64,000 nt of DNA. Source: an uncultured Lachnospiraceae bacterium. Lineage in GTDB: Bacteria > Bacillota > Clostridia > Lachnospirales > Lachnospiraceae. Shown piece after piece: positions 8,758 to 18,035 of the stretch; position 1 is the stretch's first letter; every line of letters starts with the position of its first letter. The notes below the pieces were generated by a model. That model saw nothing but the letters and a program-made list of their open reading frames with translations. It was not told the origin of the DNA and did no database searches. The DNA is taken from NCBI GenBank assembly GCA_947629525.1, contig CANREB010000001.1, positions 1 through 64,000 of the forward strand, read 5' to 3'. Made by a program: the position numbers and the translations under genes.

Positions 8758-9225
8758 TCAGTCTCCCATACAATCCATATACTCTCTCAAATTATTCGCA
8801 TTATCAGCTATAAGAAGTTTTTTCGTGTTGCTCCAATGCATATAATATAGCTTGTCCAGTATATCCTGTCCCATTAGGCAGGTATAAAAACGCTTGTCAA
8901 AGGTAATCCATACCGACACATTCTCCAAAACTATTGAAGTTCCAATCTTTAGTTTGTTCATCTCTACTTCATAAAATTTAATGCTGTATCTGTCCCTGCT
9001 GTATTCCTTGTTTCCCTCTTTTAAGACACCATTCAAATATCTGACAGATGCCTTGTTTTCAATAAAATCTTCTTCCTCCAGATTTACTCCCAGTTCTTTC
9101 GCCCTACAGCATGTTATGCTAGCTCCTGTGTCAATGATAAACTGCATCGCCGCGTTTCTTTTTTCAAGTATATATAATTCGCAATTAACAGTAAATATAC
9201 CGTCATCTGACACTGTATATAGCAT
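8758..9225 (-). CDS. Retropepsin-like aspartic protease domain protein
   Basis: This protein of about 155 aa has the motif MQFIIDTGASITCCRAKEL near residue 30, the DTGA signature of pepsin/retropepsin-fold proteases, and a later segment CLMGQDILDKLYYM that fits the second conserved strand (GxDxL). I start it at ATG 9225, preceded by GGGGGGAGAGAGAA, rather than at an upstream in-frame codon. The gene overlaps the end of the preceding small gene by 23 bp, so the two are likely translated together. Single-domain retropepsins act as dimers. The substrate is unknown. Confidence 0.65.
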   Translation of the reverse strand: MLYTVSDDGIFTVNCELYILEKRNAAMQFIIDTGASITCCRAKELGVNLEEEDFIENKASVRYLNGVLKEGNKEYSRDRYSIKFYEVEMNKLKIGTSIVLENVSVWITFDKRFYTCLMGQDILDKLYYMHWSNTKKLLIADNANNLREYMDCMGD

Positions 9226-9460
9226 TTCTCTCTCCCCCCTGCACATAGCTTCCAATGATAATACACAGAATGTCTTTTTCCAAGTACTCGTGCAGTTTTT
9301 TACATAAGTCATCATCTGAATCTTCAGAGTCGCTCACTGCCAGCAGTTGTCCCTCACCATCATCCAATGAATCAATCTGCATCAGTATTCTGCTATAAGG
9401 GAACTCTCTTTTGACTGTATTAAACGATTTGATGTCTGTTTGATTTAAAACACGCAGCAT
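9203..9460 (-). CDS. Small acidic protein paired with the retropepsin-like gene
   Basis: This protein of about 85 aa starts at ATG 9460 (MLRVLNQTDIKSFNTVKREF). It has a strongly acidic centre (AVSDSEDSDDDLCKKLHEYL) and no membrane segment. Its end overlaps the retropepsin-like gene and carries that gene's G-rich ribosome site. An in-frame extension to 9532 exists but lacks a ribosome site. The family is not recognised. The overlap suggests it is a partner, or possibly a substrate, of the protease (inference). Confidence 0.5.
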   Translation of the reverse strand: MLRVLNQTDIKSFNTVKREFPYSRILMQIDSLDDGEGQLLAVSDSEDSDDDLCKKLHEYLEKDILCIIIGSYVQGGERNAIYSVR

Positions 9461-9621
9461 ATAATCACCATACCTTTTTAAGCTTTTCCTAGTATCTGTA
9501 ATAATGATAGCATATACGCCTGATAATCTCAATCACTTCCTTGAGTTTCCGTACTTTTATCCACAAAGCCCCGTTTTCACAGTCATCGTCATAAACAACT
9601 TTCAAAAAATGTCCAAAATAT

Positions 9622-9721
9622 AAGGAATCCTATTCCTTTTTGATGTAAAATTTAATCACCACAAAAAAATCATACTAAACAAAAAAGAGGAGGATTCCCT
9701 GTGGTTAATTTTACATCAAAT
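9622..9721 (+). promoter_or_regulatory. Inverted repeat that can mask the transposase start
   Basis: TTGATGTAAAATTTAATCACCACA (first 20 bases at 9640-9659) pairs with TGTGGTTAATTTTACATCAA (9700-9719), and AGGAATCCT near 9623 pairs with most of GAGGATTCC near 9690. The pairing buries both the GAGGAGG ribosome site (9687) and the GTG start (9701). Many insertion sequences use such a structure to block translation of read-through transcripts. Confidence 0.6.
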
Positions 9722-10650
9722 ACTTATCAAATGAAACGGGAAATTTTAAATTTTTTTGAAAAAAATTTCCAAACATCTTTCTAAACCGGAAAAGAAATTT
9801 ACTGCTGATATCACTTATGGCATGCTTGCTTCCGGTAGCTGTCTGTTGACTGATGTCGCAATCAGCTCCATGAACCTTCCAAAAAGATCAACATTGTTGA
9901 CCGTTTATCCAAACACCTTGAAAAGGTTACCCCTGCGGTGGCTGCTGCTTCTTATCTTCAGCTAATTAAAAAATGGATTCCATCTGATCCGATCATTCAT
10001 ATCGATGACAGCGATGTTGTAAAACCTGACGGATATCAGTTTGAGTCCCTCGGCATAGTCCGGGATGGTTCATCCACAATAAATGGACAATGGCTACAGA
10101 GCTGCGTAACCGCCGTAAAGGCAAGGTTAAAACAAATGTGATCTACAGGGGCAAAGAACATGAAGCTTATCTTTCACATATAAAAGTGCAGATTACTGCA
10201 TCCAAAAAAATATCTGCCTGGTGCTTGTTTACGGCATTACAGAACATCCTATGATGCTTGCCACGAATAAAGATATCAGATTCAAAGAAGATGTAATCAA
10301 AATGGCAAGAATCTACTTCTCACGATGGAAAATAGAGGAATATTTCCGCTGTAAAAAGCAGATATTCCGGTTTGAAAACTTCCGTGTCCGCAGACTGAAA
10401 GCTATCAACGCACTTAACTTTTACATTACCCTATGCATGGCATTTCTGGCTAATATTTCCATGAAATCAGGAACCCATGCGCTAAAGGCTGTAATCATAC
10501 AGACAGCAGATCCTATAAAAGAAAAAGTACATTTCTGCTATTACCGGTTACATCTCCGGCATACTATCGTATGCAAAAGAAGGTGTCAGGCTGTGGTTCC
10601 GGACTAAGCGTCCGGCATACCGTCAACTCTGCCTTAAGCTAACCGATTAG
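9701..10650 (+). pseudogene. IS4-type DDE transposase with several frameshifts
   Basis: The start is GTG 9701 behind GAGGAGG. The frame breaks near 9770, near 9860, and again between about 10100 and 10220. Recognisable pieces in order are FTADITYGMLASGSCLLTDV, HIDDSDVVKPDGYQFESLG (acidic catalytic region), and ARIYFSRWKIEEYFRCKKQ, which matches the Y-(2)-R-(3)-E-(6)-K signature of IS4-family transposases. It ends at TAG 10650. The element is dead. It marks the left edge of the glycan locus. From 10651 to 10808 I see no gene. Confidence 0.8.
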
Positions 10651-10808
10651 ACAGATAAAAGAATATTTCTCCTAAAGCCCGGCTAAGGTGGGGTTTATTA
10701 AAGTACCCCTGATCAGGAAACTGCTATTCAAAAATTTTGCAGGTTGGTACTTTAGTAAGATATGTTCATTTTTTACAGTTTGCGAAAACTCAAGAATTTT
10801 CACTTCTA

Positions 10809-11858
10809 TCACACCTTATAAATTTTCAACATTAACTTTTCATTTATTTTTTTATATATTATTGAAAATATTATACTGCAAATAATAACAGTTCCGAAAT
10901 ATTCCAGATCGCTTTTAATATAAAATATGTTGCCTCTGAAGATTTCAATAAACAAATAATGTATCAAATAAAGCTCGTACGACACTCTCCCCAACATACT
11001 CAACACGCAATTATCAATAATTACCTTCATAGTTAATACCAAATATGAACTAACAAATAATATAGATATACATATTTGTAAAAATATCATATAACAGTTA
11101 TAAGTATCAATCCCCTGCCTAAATGCAACACAAAACATTACAATAAGTGCCATTAATGCACTAACTGATAAAATGCTGAATACTTTATAATACCTTTTTA
11201 ACCAAGTAAATATTATATCCCCATAAATTCCAAAAGCCAAACCCATCGGAAACGCAAAACATGACTTATACCATTTTATATCCATTTTCAGCTTGTTACA
11301 AATATACGCATAAATTATTGTACTTATAAAAAAGAACAGCAGGGCTCTATGTGCCTTTAAAGATTTAAACAAAATATAAAACAAAACGTAAAAAATAAAA
11401 AGCGTAATTATATACCATTCTGTGCCAACTATCAATTCAATTCCCAATAACCCCTTTATCATTCGCCGCCAATCAACAGCATACTCTTTATCAACGAAAT
11501 AATATAAAATAATATACAAAATATTAATCAATACCATCGGGATATATACTTTTTTCAACCGCCTACTCCAAAAATGCTCAAAATAATTTGACTTATTAAT
11601 CATACTCTTAGTTAATCCATATGCCGAAAAAAAGAAAAATAAACTCACAAACAAAAAACCTATATATCCGAACAAAACCATGATTCCTTGGTTTTCCAAC
11701 TTCAGAGTTAAATGCTGAAGAATTACGCCCAACGCACAAATACCCTTTACTGAATTCGTTGATTTTACTGATAAATAGTCCTCTTTCTCTACAAAATTTT
11801 TAACATATTTAATTTTATACAAAACTAAGGCAATATAAGCCAAAGGCATTATAAACAT
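10809..11858 (-). CDS. Acyltransferase 3 family membrane protein
   Basis: This protein of about 349 aa has about ten membrane segments and the N-terminal pattern SVKGICALGVILQHLTLKLE, the catalytic-histidine region of acyltransferase-3 (OafA/WecH-like) proteins that O-acetylate or acylate surface sugars. I place the start at ATG 11858, one base past the stop of the FkbM gene, because AAAGGGACAG lies at the right distance. The longer frame to 11897 would overlap that gene. It is probably the last gene of the leftward transcript. Confidence 0.8.
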   Translation of the reverse strand: MFIMPLAYIALVLYKIKYVKNFVEKEDYLSVKSTNSVKGICALGVILQHLTLKLENQGIMVLFGYIGFLFVSLFFFFSAYGLTKSMINKSNYFEHFWSRRLKKVYIPMVLINILYIILYYFVDKEYAVDWRRMIKGLLGIELIVGTEWYIITLFIFYVLFYILFKSLKAHRALLFFFISTIIYAYICNKLKMDIKWYKSCFAFPMGLAFGIYGDIIFTWLKRYYKVFSILSVSALMALIVMFCVAFRQGIDTYNCYMIFLQICISILFVSSYLVLTMKVIIDNCVLSMLGRVSYELYLIHYLFIEIFRGNIFYIKSDLEYFGTVIICSIIFSIIYKKINEKLMLKIYKV

Positions 11859-11859
11859 A

Positions 11860-12831
11860 TTAATCTGTCCCTTTGTCATATTCATATGGTACTGCATATA
11901 AATCTGTTTCGCCCCAAGCCGGCGAATAATGTCTTACGTAAAAATTATAATCTTTCAAATTTGCTCTGCACCATTCGATAATGCTGATCATCTGTTCTTC
12001 AGAATGATAAATTGAAATTGCCAAAACAGGTCTATCTTGCGCTATAGTATTTTTCGCACCTATAAGACCCTCCGGTTCTGACCCCTCTATATCCATTTGA
12101 ATAAATGTTACCTTTGATTTATCATTAGTTTTTTCTCTATACTTTTTCATTGTGACATCTATAGACGTTACCGGCACTTCAACTAAATTACCGCTGTTTG
12201 TTTTTTCCAACTTATTTGAATACTCTTCTCCACCTTTGAAATATAATGTTGTTTCTTCCTCCCATACTCCCTTCCTTATGACATATCCCTTAAAATTAGA
12301 ATGTCGCTTTTCTATTTTTTTTATATTTTTCTTACATTTAATCGCATTACTTTTATCCGGTTCAAAGCATAACATAGTTACATTTGCAGTTATACCCCCC
12401 CCCTGTTCCCAATATGGATATTTCTTTTCAAATGAAATTGCAGTATCTCCTATATACCCCCCGCAATTTATAAAAAATTCTTTTTTACCTAATTTTATTA
12501 TTTCCGGGCAAAAATATTGATCTTTTAATGGATCTCTTACTGATCTCAGATACTTCCGATTTAATGTGCTTCTATATTTGATTATATTCCCATATACCAA
12601 TCTGCTCTTTTCATCTGAAAGAGCATTTTTATTATCCTGAATTTTCTCTTTATTGCTTTCAAAGAAATCACTGACACGTTTCAAATGTTCCGTGTCTGTA
12701 CAACGATCCAAAAAATCAACAACCGAATTTACTACATCTGAATACATCAATTTTCTTTCTAAAACAACCAAAGGATAAAAAATCTTTATTCGCATAACGC
12801 GACTCCAAATACTAACAATTTTCTTTCTCAT
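11860..12831 (-). CDS. FkbM-type methyltransferase with a G9 tract
   Basis: This 323-aa protein has the SAM-binding motif FFINCGGYIGDTAISFEKK near residue 118 and the FkbM signature FIQMDIEGSEPEGLIGAKN near residue 247, so it probably O-methylates a sugar of the surface glycan. Nine consecutive G (12395-12403) encode Gly-Gly-Gly near residue 144, between the SAM motifs, so any single slip would remove the C-terminal half. A second run of six G encodes part of the SAM motif itself. AAGGAGG precedes the ATG. The frame is intact here. Confidence 0.85.
   Translation of the reverse strand: MRKKIVSIWSRVMRIKIFYPLVVLERKLMYSDVVNSVVDFLDRCTDTEHLKRVSDFFESNKEKIQDNKNALSDEKSRLVYGNIIKYRSTLNRKYLRSVRDPLKDQYFCPEIIKLGKKEFFINCGGYIGDTAISFEKKYPYWEQGGGITANVTMLCFEPDKSNAIKCKKNIKKIEKRHSNFKGYVIRKGVWEEETTLYFKGGEEYSNKLEKTNSGNLVEVPVTSIDVTMKKYREKTNDKSKVTFIQMDIEGSEPEGLIGAKNTIAQDRPVLAISIYHSEEQMISIIEWCRANLKDYNFYVRHYSPAWGETDLYAVPYEYDKGTD
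12395..12403 (-). repeat. Poly-G tract (G9) in the FkbM gene, in frame
   Basis: On the coding strand the tract is GGGAACA-G9-TATAACT. In the present length the gene is open, so it is ON. A gain or loss of one or two G would truncate the protein at about the middle. Confidence 0.85.
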
Positions 12832-12845
12832 TTTTTCCTCCTTAT

Positions 12846-13523
12846 TTACAGTAGAACTAACATTATTTCCAAGTGTGATTTTTTGTCATATGGAATCTGA
12901 GTAAGTTTTTGAATCTTATAATTAAAAGGCGGATAATCAAGATATACTCCGGAACCCAAAAATAATCTTGTGTGCATGCCTGCAATTTTATCTAAATTTT
13001 TTTCGGCTTTAGGTTTATTCAGCAAATGCTCCGTTATAATCACATATTTATAATTGCTCTTTTTTATGTTTTCCATAACTTTTTGAATCTCAGAATTACC
13101 TAAATGCTGCAATACCTGCCTGCACAAACATATATCACCCTTTGGAAGCTCATCGCAGGTAATATCTTTACATAAGAAAACCGCTTTATCGCTTCCGTAT
13201 GTTTTTTGATTATAGCGTATTAGTTCTTCTACGCAATCCACTCCTGTATAGTGCTCACAGGCATCTAATAGTTTTGAACCGACTCTGAAATCCCCACATC
13301 CCAAATCCACTATATTTTTTATACTATGCTCCTTCAAAAACACGCAGATAAATTCAGCATATGGAATTCCATATGTGTCATCACTGCCCTTTCCCGAATA
13401 ATACCCCCCCCCATGTATGCTTTCTCTCCATAATCCTTTTTTGTAGATTTCACTAAATATATTCGCATTAGTCTTTACTCTGTTTTTTGAAAACAAAACA
13501 TTTTCAATAATTTTCTTAATCAT
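12846..13523 (-). CDS. Class I SAM methyltransferase with a G9 tract
   Basis: This 225-aa protein has motif I NIVDLGCGDFRVGSKLLDA near residue 71, an acidic end of strand 2 (YTGVDC), and a post-motif region CLCRQVLQHLGN resembling the QVLQH pattern of small-molecule methyltransferases. It probably acts on a sugar nucleotide or glycan. Nine G at 13404-13412 encode Gly-Gly-Gly near residue 38, ahead of the SAM domain, so slippage would abolish the enzyme. The gene lies 14 bp upstream of the FkbM gene and is presumably cotranscribed. Confidence 0.8.
   Translation of the reverse strand: MIKKIIENVLFSKNRVKTNANIFSEIYKKGLWRESIHGGGYYSGKGSDDTYGIPYAEFICVFLKEHSIKNIVDLGCGDFRVGSKLLDACEHYTGVDCVEELIRYNQKTYGSDKAVFLCKDITCDELPKGDICLCRQVLQHLGNSEIQKVMENIKKSNYKYVIITEHLLNKPKAEKNLDKIAGMHTRLFLGSGVYLDYPPFNYKIQKLTQIPYDKKSHLEIMLVLL
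13404..13412 (-). repeat. Poly-G tract (G9) in the methyltransferase gene, in frame
   Basis: The coding-strand context is ATACAT-G9-TATTATT. It lies early in the gene (codons 38-40). The present length leaves the gene open (ON), and a slip would leave only a short peptide. Confidence 0.85.
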
Positions 13524-13553
13524 ACATATAACCTCATATAATATAAAGCGTAA

Positions 13554-14684
13554 TTATCTCCGACATCGTTCTTGGCGTTCATTCATATTTCCCATAATCT
13601 CAATATATTTATCTGCCGTTATCTCAGTACTGTATACTTCCTCAATTTCAGAACGCATTTTGTGATAATCTTTCGGGTTGTCCATTACCTTAATAATACA
13701 TTCTTTTAAATCCTCCACGTTTCCTTTCTTGCAGATCAATCCCATCCCTGTTTTCCCAACAATAGTCCTGACTCCATACAGATCAGAAGCAATCACAGGT
13801 GTGCCGCAAAGCATGGCTTCTACCTGAACCATCCCGAACGATTCAAGCGAATTGACGCTTGGAAGTACAAATACATCTAACGAAGAATAAAACTCTGCCA
13901 TTTTTTCTTCCGGTATTTTACCTACGAACAAGACATTTTTTACATCATTTATATCTATATATTCTTTAAGCTTAGGATATATACTGCCTCCGGCAACTGA
14001 ACTATAATCACCTCCGACAACAAGGACAACATCTTTTTTTGACTTTTGTAACTGTTCAAATGCCTTGATTAAAATATCAAGTCCTTTCTCTTCCACAATT
14101 CTTCCACAGAATCCTATCCTGAATTTTTCATGTTCCATCTTGCCAGTCTCAGGCAAGGCTTTAATCGGAGGTGAAATCTCATGCATTTTTTTAATAAACG
14201 ACCTCGCCACTCGTGATTTCTCCATATATTCTATAGTATTAACCGCAATGTTCTCAGCTCTTTTTAAAGCAACCGTATGGGACATATCCATAATCTTTAA
14301 AATCAGTTTATTTAACAACCCTTTAGAAAGATTTATATCACAATGATATGTGCAGATAATTTTATGCTTAGGAATAAATAAGCTAATCAATCCTGATTCC
14401 AGCATTGGCAGATGAAGGTTTACTACATCCGCCTGTTTCGAATATTTAATAGCATATAAAATAAATTTAGGGCTTATCGTTCCTTTGCTTATTTTAAGCC
14501 ATACTGGTGTTCTTAGCACGTGCACCCCATTTATTACCTGTTCTTTTTCAAGATTATCATGATTACTTGTAACTACTGTTACTTCATTTCCGCGTCGGCT
14601 TAATTCCTCACACAATAATCTGGCATATTCGCTAAGCCCACTAACATATGGAAAGTAATAATTTAAAATAACTAATATTTTCAT
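13554..14684 (-). CDS. GT4 family glycosyltransferase
   Basis: This 376-aa GT-B enzyme has an N-terminal Rossmann start (ILVILNYYFPYVSGLSEYAR) and the C-terminal nucleotide-sugar region GFCGRIVEEKGLDILIKAF. The retaining-GT motif ESFGMVQVEAMLCGTPVIAS contains the E-x7-E signature. It is cytoplasmic or membrane-associated and transfers a sugar to the growing glycan. The donor cannot be read from the sequence. It lies between the methyltransferase gene and a large membrane protein in the same orientation. Confidence 0.85.
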   Translation of the reverse strand: MKILVILNYYFPYVSGLSEYARLLCEELSRRGNEVTVVTSNHDNLEKEQVINGVHVLRTPVWLKISKGTISPKFILYAIKYSKQADVVNLHLPMLESGLISLFIPKHKIICTYHCDINLSKGLLNKLILKIMDMSHTVALKRAENIAVNTIEYMEKSRVARSFIKKMHEISPPIKALPETGKMEHEKFRIGFCGRIVEEKGLDILIKAFEQLQKSKKDVVLVVGGDYSSVAGGSIYPKLKEYIDINDVKNVLFVGKIPEEKMAEFYSSLDVFVLPSVNSLESFGMVQVEAMLCGTPVIASDLYGVRTIVGKTGMGLICKKGNVEDLKECIIKVMDNPKDYHKMRSEIEEVYSTEITADKYIEIMGNMNERQERCRR

Positions 14685-14710
14685 TTTTAAATCTACCTTT
14701 TTTATTTAAA

Positions 14711-16438
14711 TTATTTATCAGAATATCCGCTGTGCAAAGAATAAGCAAGCCAGTTCCCATATATAAGCGTTTTTTCATCATCTATGTCTTCTAACTTAGT
14801 AAACTCATAATCAGTAATTCCGTTATCCTTTAAAGTATAGTGTATTCCCCAAAAGGCAGTAGAAGAAAATGCTATTTGAAGATTATAATCTTTATCGTCA
14901 ATTTCTTTGGATAAGCATTTCAATTGTTCTCGAATTAAAATACCATCTTCATTTTTTACGTTAATCATCCATATCCAAGGGCATATATTAAAAAGTACTG
15001 CTATCGTCATAAACACAATTGCAAGTTTTTGTCTTGGAAACGGCTTTTGCAGTATAATAACATAAGCCATTATAACTATCATATACAGATGTGGGATATA
15101 ACGCATTGCAAATGATTGTTCAAACGCAAACAGTTCGACAATAGTTATAGCACAAAGCAATAAGGCAAATGCGAACCTACTGCTGATGCTACTTCTATGT
15201 TTAATTATATAAAATATTATAACAACTACAGACAAAATTAAAATTCCACTAAACCATACTCCATAAGCGCTTAATCTTGTATCAGGAATCGAATAATACC
15301 CTAATTCTCCTGCATGAACGGTAAATGGAATTTTTAATGCATCTCTTATTGTATTATATTCACCATGTGACATTTTCCCAAACAGTGAAATCAACACACG
15401 TTGGAATCTGTTGATGTTTGCAATTCCAAATATTTCATTCATATCCATACCGATCAAATCTGCAAATCCCGCAAACAGATTTTTATATCTTATCATATTA
15501 GTTACATAAGGAGCATATCCAACCACAACTACTGAAAAAAGAGCCGCGCTAAAATATATTACAAATAAATTCTTTATATTTCTAAAACGCTTTCTGTTCA
15601 TATATGCACAAAAGCAGAAATGTGCTATACATATCAATCCGGTAAAACCCAAAATTGAAAATTTCAAATTGCAGCCCCAAACAATCAGTGATAATATAGT
15701 AAACCTGTTACTTATCCTAATATCTGTTTCATTTGCAACCGCTATCAGCTCTATCATCAATGCCAATAATATACAAGCCGCTAATCCATCTACATAATAA
15801 CACTGAATCTGACATAAGGCAATTGGATTGACAGCAATTACCAATGCTCCTAAAATACTTTTAGGTTTATTACCTAATTTTTTATTTAAATGACAGTATG
15901 ATAATCCAAACAATATAATAATAAACAATACTGTATATGCTTTCCCTGACTCTATATTATTTGTAATACTGTAAAGAGAAGCAGCAAAATACCAACTCGC
16001 CTTGGGATAGCACTCAGCCCAGTGTGCGGAACCTTCAGTTGCCCATAACATTTCTTTTGGTATACTTTCTGAAAATTGCAAATATGAATCCGCACTATAT
16101 TTTGTGGGATTCCAACCATCATTCAACAGTCCTACGGCAGGTTTATGATACCCTTCTCCATCCCATGTATGATCATATGAAGCACTAGCAAATAGAATAC
16201 ATCCTACCATTATGACAACTGAAATTCCAACTACAGCTGATGCGTACTTTTTATATCTGCCATTATATACGACACAACATATAATAAACGGGATTATAAC
16301 ATTAAACATATTGACGCTTATCCCTAACAGCAGAAACACAGAAGTTATTATCACAATACCTGTTGCCCAAAACAGCAAAAAAGTGGTTATCATATATATT
16401 AACTTATCAAAAATCTTTTCTTCATTCCTCAAGCACAT
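14711..16438 (-). CDS. Large membrane protein, GT-C (GT39-like) candidate
   Basis: This 575-aa protein has about eleven to thirteen membrane segments, with a long extracytoplasmic loop after the second or third segment containing DHTWDGEGYHKPAVGLLNDG. Such an acidic loop is where GT-C polyprenyl-phosphate-sugar transferases keep their catalytic residue. The C-terminus is a soluble tail. It may add a residue from a lipid-linked donor outside the membrane, consistent with the UbiA- and Gtr-like genes beside it. The assignment rests on architecture only; a polymerase is an alternative. Confidence 0.6.
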   Translation of the reverse strand: MCLRNEEKIFDKLIYMITTFLLFWATGIVIITSVFLLLGISVNMFNVIIPFIICCVVYNGRYKKYASAVVGISVVIMVGCILFASASYDHTWDGEGYHKPAVGLLNDGWNPTKYSADSYLQFSESIPKEMLWATEGSAHWAECYPKASWYFAASLYSITNNIESGKAYTVLFIIILFGLSYCHLNKKLGNKPKSILGALVIAVNPIALCQIQCYYVDGLAACILLALMIELIAVANETDIRISNRFTILSLIVWGCNLKFSILGFTGLICIAHFCFCAYMNRKRFRNIKNLFVIYFSAALFSVVVVGYAPYVTNMIRYKNLFAGFADLIGMDMNEIFGIANINRFQRVLISLFGKMSHGEYNTIRDALKIPFTVHAGELGYYSIPDTRLSAYGVWFSGILILSVVVIIFYIIKHRSSISSRFAFALLLCAITIVELFAFEQSFAMRYIPHLYMIVIMAYVIILQKPFPRQKLAIVFMTIAVLFNICPWIWMINVKNEDGILIREQLKCLSKEIDDKDYNLQIAFSSTAFWGIHYTLKDNGITDYEFTKLEDIDDEKTLIYGNWLAYSLHSGYSDK

Positions 16439-16476
16439 ATCTAATCACCTTTCAATCGCCCTCCTCAATATTCGTC

Positions 16477-17987
16477 TTAATAAATCCCTATATAAACTGT
16501 ATTTCCATCAAAATATATTTGTTCATCACTATAGCAATTCCATTCCCTGCCTTTAAAAACCAAATCATATATTTCTTGAGGACATTGAACATTAGTTAAA
16601 TCTCTTCCCGTATAATAATAAAATGCGTTTCCCCTTGCAAAATCTATTGCCCATACCCTCAGATTCAGATTATATGCACAAAAAATTCCTCTATAACTAT
16701 ATGTTTTATTCTCATCATCGACAAAAGCAATATTTTCAATTTTTATACCATTTTCCTGTTCATAAACATTTATTTTTTCATCAATTATTTCCGCTATTAA
16801 TCTATCAGAAGCATTTGATTTAAGCAAATCTATACTTAAACTATTGGTTCTACATATAAAAAATACAATACATATAACTGTCAGAGCTTCTAAAATTCCG
16901 CAAAATACTTTATCTGATTTTCGCATATTTAGACGCAACGCAATAATAATCCAATAAGACAATATGCCATAAAACACTACTATCGTCCTCTGTGATAAAT
17001 ACGCTTCAGCAAAAATATGACTCATAAAAACAGAAAGATATATTCCTAACGAACTTATACATACACATGCGCCATATATAACATATTTTTTGTTAACATA
17101 AGTCAGGGTAAAAATTTTTACAGCAAACGCAACCACTGTTGCGATGTAGATGCAAACATAGTATACCCCCCCCCCCCTATCGAGTCCATGATCCAAATAC
17201 TTTTTTGAGATTTCCACACTATTTCCAAATTTTTCATTACATTAAAGTCTGCTCTAGGTATATCATCTGCAAAAATTTTCATTGTTAAAACATTAACCGT
17301 AACCAATAGTAAATATACTGCAATTCCTTTTAATATTCCCTTAATATAATTGCCAAATATTTTATTTTCCTCATACAGATCTGATTCTATTTCTAACATA
17401 AGCCTCAAAATATAAAACAACACAAAAAATGATAAAATAACCTGATAAAAGCCTACTGAAATAACTAGTAGAATGATGCCTGTTAAATGTTTTTTCCGAA
17501 ATAACTTATTAATACCAATATTACACAAAAGCACACCTAACAGATAAAAAGGCGCACACTCTACAAACTGAAACCAATCTGCAAAGCATGGGCAAATAAA
17601 TATTATTACAACTGCACCAAAACATATAAACTGCAATTTATCAGAAAAATACTGCCTAAGTACAGAAAAACAATATATTATGTTTAACGAAACAAGCCCC
17701 ACAGATACAATGCTCCAACCTATCACAGCATCCGGTGTCCATATTCCTAAATATTTACTAAGAAGCCACAAAACTCCCAATGAATATCTACCACTGTCAA
17801 TGCAAGTCATAAAATTCATTTTTGCAAAATCTTTAAAAGACATAAATTGTTCCCGCGCCAATCTAAAGGTGTCTTGCGAGTAATGCGGATAAATATATGT
17901 ACCAAAACACATAACAGCTACAATTACCGCCCCCGTAATCCACAGGATATTTCCATTATTCTGCAATAATTTATTTGTATTTTTCAA
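16477..17987 (-). pseudogene. GtrII-like membrane glucosyltransferase, phase-OFF by a G12 tract
   Basis: Translation from ATG 17987 gives a polytopic protein whose start (YPHYSQDTFRLAREQF, then DSGRYSLGVLWLLSKYLGI) resembles GtrII-type O-antigen glucosyltransferases. At 12 G (17166-17177) it reads DSIGGGGYTM and stops 15 residues later at 17118. The remaining membrane half lies in another frame (RGGGVYYVCIYIATVV...) to 16477. A tract of 10 or 13 G would join the halves into a protein of about 500 aa. I therefore read it as a reversibly switched-off gene rather than a dead one. GtrA- and UbiA-like genes lie just upstream. Confidence 0.8.
17166..17177 (-). repeat. Poly-G tract (G12) in the GtrII-like gene, out of frame
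   Basis: The coding-strand context is CTCGATA-G12-TATACTA. It is the longest G-run in the window and the only one that clearly splits a gene. Full-length frame requires 10 or 13 G (n = 1 mod 3). The assembled state is therefore OFF. Confidence 0.9.
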
Positions 17988-18035
17988 ACTTACATCCTCC
18001 TATCGCCCAAAACTTTAATCCAATTACTTATTCAA

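Noticed and set aside
12457..12462. Six-G run in the SAM motif of the FkbM gene
   Set aside because: Six bases are too short for frequent slippage, and Gly-Gly is required by the motif. The same applies to the six-G run in the 506-aa gene near 21121 and that in the ribosome site at about 9234.
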